A stretch of 64,000 nt of DNA from Romanomermis culicivorax (taxonomy: Eukaryota; Nematoda; Enoplea; Mermithida; Mermithidae). The stretch is from contig CAWUHX010000112.1 of the NCBI GenBank assembly GCA_963922205.1, forward strand, positions 682,001 to 746,000. The letters are read 5' to 3'. Shown piece by piece: positions 56,841 to 64,000 of this stretch. The position numbers were made by a program, and so were the translations under genes. The notes under the pieces were generated by a model. That model saw only the letters and a program-made list of their open reading frames with translations, searched no databases and was not told the origin of the DNA. Numbering within the stretch: position 1 is the first letter of the stretch; the number at the start of each line of letters is the position of its first letter.

Positions 56841-58734
56841 GTAAGCTGATCAACTTATCGACCAAACAGAGAAAGGATAGACAATGTTTGGAGTGATAAG
56901 AGAGGAAAAATAATATTTGTTTTTATGAAACATTTTTAATCGCTATCAGTGTTTAGTAAACAATATTGTGATATGCCATGAGTATAAATGTCATCTATTA
57001 TCTCACTATATATTTGGTGTGAGAAATAAAGATTAAGTACCGTTTGATTTGATGACTAATATTCAGAAACAAACTAAAAATTCTAGTCATGAGCTAAAAA
57101 ATGTTCTATCTATGCAGTCTATTTCTTGCTATGCTATATTTATATATTATTATATATGTTATATATTTTTGATTTTCTGCTGAGCTATGTCACATAGGGC
57201 CAAAAATCAGCGAACATATCCATCTAACCTTTAATAATTTTTGTGGAAATAAATTCTATCTTAAAGCTTTGTGTAAACGATTTAAATGACAGTGATAATT
57301 TTTGTCACTTTCCGATTTACGAAAATTTTATAAAAAACCGACTATAGTTTGTTCTCTTTTATTCTCTTGACGAACTTACGAGGGAACGTTTCCAAGTGTA
57401 AATTTTAAAATTGTCTACGCTTTAGTGCGTTCGACAGTGCACAGCAATTGTGGGTCTTATTTACACTAAAAATTGCATGAATGTGGTAGATAATTGATAC
57501 CATCTACGTCCAGTTTCAGCAACTATCGAAGCATATTTATTCGCAGTGTGCGTTCGATAGATCATTTTAGCTCATACAACTAATCATCGAGCCATAGCTT
57601 CTGAGATACAGAATAGTTCCGCAACAATCTAAAGTCAGTCTTTTGTCACATGAAGCATTTTTTTAATGTTTGCTGTTTCTATCAAGTGCGACATGTTAAC
57701 ATCTTTCGTGGTTCCTTATATAAAGTATGGGCCATCTTTCTATTTTTCTGCATATTTATGCAAATTTCTGTTTAAGGAAGGATCACGGGGAGAACGGTTA
57801 GTGCAACATTACTCCTCCCACAGTGGGATATCGAATGTGCTATAGCATGGGCAATATCAGAATTTACACATGGAAACGTTCTCTAGTTAGACTATAGCTT
57901 AATGTCAAGTCAGACAAGCTAATTTTTCACTCCTTATAACCTGGCTGAGGCTACAGTTTATCCTTCGAATCAGTTGCCTAGCATTAGCAGAACTAATTCA
58001 ATTATAGTGCATGGTCCCTCCATCGTAATTACAGTGACTAAACAGATGGTCAAAGAAACGGCACACCTAAAAGTCTTGTGGAACCGTAGCTAACGGGCTA
58101 GAATATTCAAATTTTGCTCGTTACGTAGTCTATCTATTTTAATTTATTGCTTCAACAATATTTACCGTACATGTTGGGCTATCGTTTTACAATATACAAA
58201 GCATTTTTGGTATAGATTCCAATTACCTTATTTGAATATAGGGCAATCGGCAGAATTCAGCTGCAGCTGTGAACGCTTTATTCTGACAAGGCTTCATGAT
58301 TATTGAAAAGTTAGTGATCTAAAAGTAGACTGACCGCAATGTCCTATTTTGATAACCAAGTTTAAATTTACAGTTTTCAGTCTAATTTATGATTTTCCAA
58401 AATTATTAGTAGTTCTTTAACTGCAGAGCTGTTTACCGATCAAAAATCTTTAGAATAATTAAAACCAAGTCTTTGTTGATTATTGAACTCTTTTTATCAC
58501 CACGCTTCCTTCAAATTTGTCGATTTTTTTTAAACTGTCAAAAGACAATCCAGGAAAAATAATCAGAATCAGTGGTTTTACACAAGGCTACGTCGATCAG
58601 TTTGTGACTTTCGAATGAGAATGAAATTCTGGCTATCAAACGCTAATAACTGGATTTTCAGACCTGCAATGTATACTATAATGTATCACATTTAAGCGGA
58701 TCTTTTGGACTGAATTTAATTTTTTTACTTCCAG
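56841..58734. other. Intron 18
   Basis: 1.9 kb. Contains an inverted MITE B copy (57111-57347). The rest shows no recognised feature. Confidence 0.65.
57111..57347 (-). mobile_element. MITE family B, reverse copy
   Basis: The end AAAATTTTATAAAAAACCGA followed by CTATAG mirrors the family's left end. Internal AACCTTTAATAATTTTTG and CACATAGGGCCAAAAATCAG are inverted matches to other copies. Confidence 0.75.
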
Positions 58735-58832
58735 GACCAGGATCTCCGCCAAACAACGTGAAGTATATGCCATATAGTACGAACATTGCATTAGTGTGGG
58801 ATAAACCAGAGATACCCAACGGCGAAATCACG
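58735..58832 (+). CDS. Exon 19: FN3 domain 4, first half
   Basis: Acceptor TTTTTACTTCCAG, donor GTAAGT; phase 1 to 0; 98 nt. It encodes GPGSPPNNVKYMPYST then IALVWDKPEIPNGEIT. Closest to FN3-1 and FN3-3 first halves in length and opening motif. Confidence 0.93.
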
Positions 58833-59150
58833 GTAAGTTTGTTAATGACAGTTTCATTAGAATCGAAAAGAGCTAATGGTAATTAGAGGAGTTATTGTTG
58901 AGTTTTCTTTGAAAGCCTCAGCGTGCACTGTATATTTCATGGAATTATACGCAATGCCTGATGGCAGTAAAAACCGTAGAAAAAATACTAAATTTCTTAA
59001 TGATAACGGAGAGGGCAAAACCCCAAGAAAAACATAATGCTTATCGACTGTTGACTTGGGTAGAACTGTGTCGACACCCTGACCATTTGACTTGGTTATT
59101 GAAAGAGATTTTCAGTATTTCTGTTTGCCGCTCAGTGATAAGCTTACTTT

Positions 59151-59367
59151 AGTCTGTTTTTTATATGCTCCAAATTGACAAATGACTAAAAATAAGCATT
59201 GTCGTCAAAATCGTCAACACAAGACTTTTAAAGTAATATTTTTTACTCAAAAAGTTGTTAGTCGTTGTTTGAACAATATCATAAATTGTCAGTCCTATGT
59301 AATCTATGGTTTAGCAGAAAATCCCAAAAATAGGAAATACTACCTGCTTTCTAGAACAGACTATATG
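59151..59367 (+). mobile_element. MITE family B copy
   Basis: Starts AGTCTGTTTTTTATATGCTC and ends TTTCTAGAACAGACTAT; CATTGTCGTCAAAATCGTCA and ATTGTCAGTCCTATGTAATC are family blocks. It abuts MITE C copy 2. Confidence 0.75.
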
Positions 59368-59513
59368 CTCCATTCATTCTAAAATGATCGATGAGTAAAA
59401 CTTTTATTCAAAATTATGGAGAGCTGGTTGACCCTGTTTAATTTTTTTTCTAATGTTACCGACTACTTGATAATCACTCTTTTCAACCATTTAAAGTCGA
59501 GATTGAATTCCTG

Positions 59514-60609
59514 GGGCCGATTCCACAATGCATACTTTGTGAAAGAATACTTTGCGTCGCCAAAGTATACTTTGAGAGCCCAAAGTATACTTTGAAAAGT
59601 AGGCTTCAAAAATTGATTCCACAATGCGCACTAACAATCCTACATTTCAAAGTATACTTTGCAATTTCCATAGTAAGCTTTACATTGCTCAAAGTATGCT
59701 TTACATTGCTCAAAGTATGCTTTGATGTTGACAAAGTGTACTTTGGTCTGAAAATAACGCCAATATCGATTTTAACACACTGTTTAAACATACATATTAC
59801 GCATGAATCATATTATCTACATTATTGTGCATACATTTTAATGTGCGTAGGACAACCAACGCATTAGACGGGTTGGATTGGAAAGAATGATTTTTTTGGT
59901 TTTTAGAGAATTACGTAAACATATTCTTGGTTCTTTGGCACAATTAACCTCACATGAGTTCCATCAACTAAACCAACCACATTCGGAAAATTGGCTATAG
60001 CATAAAATCCACGTTTGATAGAGCCAATTTCTTGATTCGACGGAAATTTAACAAAATCAGGAAAATGAGAACTAGGGCATTCAATACCCTCCTAATTGAA
60101 TGGTTAATAGTACTTGTGGAAAAATTCGATGTATCACCAACAACCATTTGAAAAGAATTACTAGCACATAAAGTACAACAAACTTGCTGTAGTGGATTAA
60201 GCGTGGCACTTCGATTTGTAGAGTGTTCAATTTTTTCTTTTACCAAATCAGTGATGAAATAAATCACCATTGGTGGAAATAGATATCTGTTGTAAATTTC
60301 ATCTTTATTAAATCCATCAAAAGGATGTAAGTGATCACCGGAATTTTTTCCTAGGAATCAACACAAGATCGCCTCACAATTTACTATTTCATCAATCACC
60401 CGACGAGCCCTATTTACCACAATAAAATTACCTAAAGTATGGTCCAAGGGGCGGTCTAGAGCGCCCCAAGCCAAAGTATACTTTGGCAAAGTATACTGAG
60501 GCAATTTTTTTTCAAAGTATGCATTGTGAAATCGGACTTTGCCAAAGTAAGCGAGCTTTGGGGTTCCAAAGTATACTTTGGGCCAAAGTAGGCATTGTGG
60601 AATCGGCCC
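59514..60609 (-). mobile_element. PIF/Harbinger element 2 (internally deleted)
   Basis: 1096 bp with TIRs GGGCCGATTCCACAATGC and GCATTGTGGAATCGGCCC, flanked by CTG (59511-59513, 60610-60612). Subterminal arrays of CAAAGTATACTTTG, at least six per end, look like transposase-binding sites. It carries an N-terminal transposase fragment on the minus strand and lies in intron 19. Confidence 0.93.
59880..60420 (-). pseudogene. Harbinger transposase N-terminal fragment
   Basis: On the minus strand: LNPLQQVCCTLCASNSFQMV, GDTSNFSTSTINHSIRRVLN, then NFPNVVGLVDGTHVRLIVPK with the first catalytic Asp of HARBI1-type nucleases. The frame breaks near 60090, and everything after the first Asp region is deleted, so no active enzyme could be made. 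Confidence 0.9.
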
Positions 60610-60807
60610 CTGATCTCTAGCAAGGCTGCGTTTACCGAAACTCCCACCACTGCATCGACAATTTCGACATGAAGGAAGTATAAATTTTCTTGTTGAAATA
60701 ACTTTTATGGTATCGCTGCTTCAATCATTTCCAAATAAATAGACTATAGTGATCTTATCTTAGTCTCTCTTTATTCAAATTAACTTTAATCCATAGTATT
60801 TTCTCAG

Positions 60808-61006
60808 GGCTATGAAATAGTCTACACGCTCAATCCCGAAGATCACTTCAATAATTGGTCAAGAGTTACGTTGGATAACGGTCAAAAAGAGCACAAACTA
60901 ACCGGTTTAGAGCCTTTACGACCGTATATAATACAAATAAGGGCATTCAACGATAAAGGTCACGGTCCGTGGACGCCGCCATTCGTGGTCACAACTGGAC
61001 GTGCAG
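60808..61006 (+). CDS. Exon 20: FN3 domain 4, second half
   Basis: Acceptor AGTATTTTCTCAG, donor GTAATC; phase 0 to 1; 199 nt. It encodes GYEIVYTLNPEDHFNNWSRV, then LTGLEPLRPYIIQIRAFNDK and GHGPWTPPFVVTT. Typical FN3 C-terminal half. Its acceptor lies about 200 bp downstream of a nested Harbinger insertion. Confidence 0.94.
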
Positions 61007-62945
61007 GTAATCTGGAACGAAAATCTTATTTTGGATCCCAAGTAGTGCAGGGTGATCTGCAAAAATCTGGACCAGGATTAAAAATATTGAAAGAAAAAGT
61101 GATTTCCCGAATCGGAGTTTTATGTTTTTATGTTGAAATTCTTCGATTTTACATTTTTGCTTGTTTTTTCATTTCTTTGTTAGTTATTCGTTATTTTCGT
61201 TGGATAGTCAAGTCTTTTTACTATCGGAGTCGATTCTTATGGACTTAGACTTCCGACTTCCGAGGTCTGAGTCGTCAAAAATCAACGATTTTTATACGTT
61301 TCACTTCGTATTCTCCAACTTTTTCCGATCTCCACGAATTCGAAATTCCAAGTGATTCCACCTTGCGAAACTCCATTTTAACAAGTATCGGTTCGTACGT
61401 TCTGAAAGTTTTTGACTTGGATTGTTCTAAGACTTCGAAGATTCAGCTGAAAAAAATATTGAATTTCTTTCTATTGAAATATTAGTTACAAATTTTTACA
61501 AGTCTATTATTTGTGCATAAAAACGCACACTAACATAGTCTTCGTTACAATAATCAACGATTGTGGTATGTTTGATGAAGGATCAAGCTAGAACACGTCA
61601 TTTATTTTTTTATTTTCTGGCCATATCAAGAACTGATTTTCAAAGTGCACATAGTGAACATTATTTTTTTGGATGGCAGTAGAATTTAAAAAAAAACATT
61701 TGATTATGTTGGTCAATTGATGGAACCGAGTTCACTTTGAGCGACATGCACGTCAATAGAATGTAAATATTAATTTCAAAGAAAAAGCGTAAAAAAAACG
61801 TAAATATTTTTCATGTAATGTGATAATTGTGAACTTGAGATTGACACACTTTCTGAAATGTTTGACCTTTGCTATAATAAGTAAAAAATTAATATCATAA
61901 ATCAAAATGAGATATGCAATGTAATTTTATGTGCTGAACTTCGCTGTAACATTCACGTCGCCTGAAAAATGAAAAGCCTCATAGTTACAGTATGATAAGT
62001 TCGAAAATTTGTAATTTTTTAACCCTTTTAATTAATTATACTTGAGATGATATAATTCAGCTCTGGGAAGACGTTATTCAATTGATAAATATTCATTTTA
62101 CTCCGCATATATGAACCTGTCCTCTTGTCTAAAAACCATTCTTGCCGTGCGCTTTATATTTTTTCAACTGTTTAAGCAAACAGAAAATCAGGTGGAAAAA
62201 GAAAAACATCTTGATTGTGCGCACAGCCGAACATCTTCTCATAGGATGCTGCAGAATTTAAGTTTTTTTATTGTATGAGGCATGGAGTACAGTAGATGTA
62301 GAAGTTTTATCACGATTTTCTTACCCAGTAAGGAGCTGCACTGCTTACGTTCAAAGCAACAAATCTGAAAATTGAAAAAATCTCCTTGATGCACATTACC
62401 GAGTAGTATTAAATAGGATGCCTCAAAATTTTATTGTGTTGCTTGATTACTTCTTCAATCTTGCAATGCTCGAAATGTACTAAATATGACCTGTCTCAAC
62501 AAATTCTTAAAGCCCTGCTGTGTGTATACGAACCGATACTTGGAAACTTGGAAAATATTTTTTTTGAGAGAAAAGATAAATAGAGAAAAAACGACTTGCA
62601 AATTTTAATTTATTTTACGAACTAAAAATTGAAGGCCTTGGAAACCTTGAACTTGGAATCTGAAGTTTAAAATAATTACAAACTGGTCACATGGTGACGG
62701 ATTCAATCAGATTTCAATTTAAGAAAACGTTAATGTGAATTTTCTAGTTTATCCTTCGATTCAGATTCAGTTATGCAATGACGTAACGAAAATTTTTGAT
62801 GCCCAAAAATTTTTATCATCTGGCTAAGTTTCTTTATTAATTCTGCACATATGTCTTTCGCTATCCGAGCCATCTAGCGCCTTAGTCCTTTTGACACCTA
62901 TGCGGCAGTGTATAACTCAGAAATAATGATTTTTTCTGATCGCAG
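61007..62945. other. Intron 20
   Basis: 1.9 kb, no repeat or gene recognised. 61240-61450 is a less AT-rich stretch (GACTTCCGACTTCCGAGGTC) without a domain. Confidence 0.6.
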
Positions 62946-63206
62946 AAACTCCTCCCGTCATCACTTTGACCCCTAAACAGTCACTCGTAGCCGTTGAACC
63001 CGGTTCCTCGATCAATTTGACTTGCTCTGCCGACGGTTTTCCACAACCGACAGTCTTATGGTTCGAAGGAAAAAATCCAGTATCCTACGACTCCGGTTCG
63101 GAAATTACGATATTAAAGGAAAATATACTCGAACCTACTGTTTTCGAATGCAAGGCGACCAATTTGTTCGGCGTCCAACAGAAAAGCATAACAGTGGATG
63201 TGACAG
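62946..63206 (+). CDS. Exon 21: Ig domain 5
   Basis: Acceptor TTTCTGATCGCAG, donor GTAAAC; phase 1-1; 261 nt. It encodes TPPVITLTPKQSLVAVEPGS, INLTCSADGFPQPTVLWFEG and PTVFECKATNLFGVQ. The most canonical Ig of the series; closest to Ig1 in the TVFxC ending. The phase-1 donor implies at least one more module beyond it. Confidence 0.94.
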
Positions 63207-63919
63207 GTAAACCTTGACTAAAATGTACGCGCCTTTCACTTAAAATTTCTTGTCATCATCATCATCGACTATATACTCCACTAGTGTTGGAAATGATGCT
63301 ACTTTTCCTCAAGAGCAAATGCTTTCTGATGAAATTGTGAAATTACAGATGTTATAGTGCATTTCAAGTTGCTAGAGGCATCAGTAGTTTTCAGTCTAAG
63401 ACAGTCCCGCCCTGCCATTTCGGCGCCAGCCGTCTCCGCACCAGCTGACTTTTTTGATCGTGAGATGCTAATGGTGATTCAAATGTTGTAAAGGAATTGA
63501 GAAAGTGGAAAATCGATAGTGATAAGGAAATGAAATTTAAAAAGTAAAATATCAGGTGTATTGTATGATACATCAATAATTCTCAAATTCAGGATTATAA
63601 TACAGTAATAATACTTGAATTCCATTCTAAGCCTAAGGCTAAGCCTAAATCCAATCACCGAGCACTCGGATGACCAACGTTATACTTATTTTAATTTAAT
63701 GCAGGGCGTTTATGATTTCACCAACTCTTACCCTTACTACAGTAGTTCTGTGTCAAACGACTGTATAACACGATTTTTTCTCGAACAAAATCTGGCGTTG
63801 AAATGGCGGTGTGGTCTCGGATACTTGACTTAGGTGAAGTTACTGCTTTGATGCAAATTTTGGTGTAAGGTAGGTCGACCGAAATGCGCAGTTAGTGTAA
63901 TACAAACGCTCAGTTTCAG
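63207..63919. other. Intron 21 (partial knowledge)
   Basis: No FN3 first-half exon with the GPGSPP motif seen. 63405-63450 is more GC-rich (CCCGCCCTGCCATTTCGGCG) but reaches a stop in the phase-1 frame. 63625-63650 has AAGCCTAAGGCTAAGCCTAA, a short tandem. Confidence 0.5.
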
Positions 63920-64000
63920 TTTTACGTGTACCATTTTGAAGGTTCCATCGAGGAACATTACCTGGACAAAATCGGCACCGAAGATCATTTTCACATGTGC
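63920..64000 (+). CDS. Possible next exon at the edge (FN3 second-half-like)
   Basis: After CAGTTTCAG the phase-0 frame is open to the edge: FYVYHFEGSIEEHYLDKIGT then EDHFHMC. Position, phase 0 and the YVYH start resemble FN3 second halves, which begin GYxVYY, but the Gly is missing and no first-half exon with a GPGSPP motif was found between 63207 and 63919. An alternative start at 63942 in phase 1 would follow Ig5 directly. Tentative. Confidence 0.3.

Larger units (their letters stand above)
59368..60750. mobile_element. MITE C copy 2, split by Harbinger 2
   Basis: Left part 59368-59513 (CTCCATTCATTCTAAAATGA) and right part 60610-60745 (ends CAAATAAATAGACTATAG) flank the Harbinger insertion, so MITE C is older. 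Confidence 0.7.
6244..63206 (+). other. Multi-exon gene: secreted/membrane sushi-EGF-WAP-(Ig-FN3)n protein (3' end outside window)
   Basis: Assembled from 21 predicted coding exons with GT/AG borders whose phases agree: 127+166+215 nt, then blocks that are multiples of three, about 1264 codons in all. Domain order with rough residues: signal peptide 1-22, sushi about 68-169, EGF 170-219, EGF 220-260, WAP 261-319, Cys-rich EGF-like 320-358, Ig1 359-462, FN3-1 463-560, Ig2 and FN3-2 561-746, Ig3 747-842, FN3-3 and linker 843-988, Ig4 989-1078, FN3-4 1079-1177, Ig5 1178-1264. Almost every domain border is a phase-1 intron, the classic exon-shuffling pattern. Such modules are extracellular, so a matrix, adhesion or receptor role is inferred. 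No transmembrane or catalytic part is in the window, so it could equally be a matrix protein, a receptor kinase or a receptor phosphatase. I recognise no orthologue. Confidence 0.85.

Noticed and set aside
63390..63450. GC-rich stretch as the missing FN3 first half
   Set aside because: In the required phase-1 frame it meets TGA after 14 codons and lacks GPGSPP and Trp.

Overview
This is a window of animal (metazoan) nuclear DNA, AT-rich and crowded with DNA transposons. Sushi, EGF, WAP, Ig and fibronectin-III (FN3) modules on phase-1 exons, spliceosomal introns from 60 bp to about 8 kb, an initiator-Met tRNA with the eukaryotic A1:U72 pair, and hAT, PIF/Harbinger and Merlin elements all point to an invertebrate. 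I cannot name the phylum from sequence alone.

The window is dominated by one plus-strand gene. Its predicted coding exons start at 6244 and are still running at the right edge. Read by splice sites and phase, it encodes a secreted or membrane-anchored protein: signal peptide and furin-type site (6244-6370), sushi domain split over two exons (8856-9021, 14868-15082), two EGF modules (21820-21969, 30180-30302), a WAP four-disulfide core (32709-32885), a small Cys-rich EGF-like module (38364-38480), then alternating Ig and FN3 domains: Ig1 39019-39330, FN3-1 40066-40419, Ig2+FN3-2 41186-44278, Ig3 48987-49274, FN3-3 plus linker 51136-53854, Ig4 56397-56840, FN3-4 58735-61006, Ig5 62946-63206. 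The predicted exons join in frame for about 1264 codons. Each FN3 is split by a phase-0 intron at the same place, just before the Gly-Tyr of the third strand, so the (Ig-FN3) unit was multiplied together with its introns. I do not recognise a named orthologue.

Layout: 1-6.2 kb is upstream repeat-rich DNA; 6.2-38 kb holds the N-terminal Cys-rich modules in large introns filled with nested transposons; 38-63 kb holds the Ig/FN3 region in smaller introns. Repeats include a dispersed family R1, three copies of an element carrying a minisatellite of about 96 bp, a long foldback element, two decayed Harbingers and related MITEs flanked by CWG trinucleotides, a Merlin split by a later insertion, and a hAT element with a perfect 8-bp target duplication. 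A minus-strand initiator tRNA-Met lies in intron 3.

The most notable things are the unusual sushi-EGF-WAP-(Ig-FN3)n protein, a 60-nt in-frame intron that can be read through, a predicted 32-nt microexon, shared CWG insertion sites, and a small frame at 37.05 kb interrupted only by TGA and one TAG.
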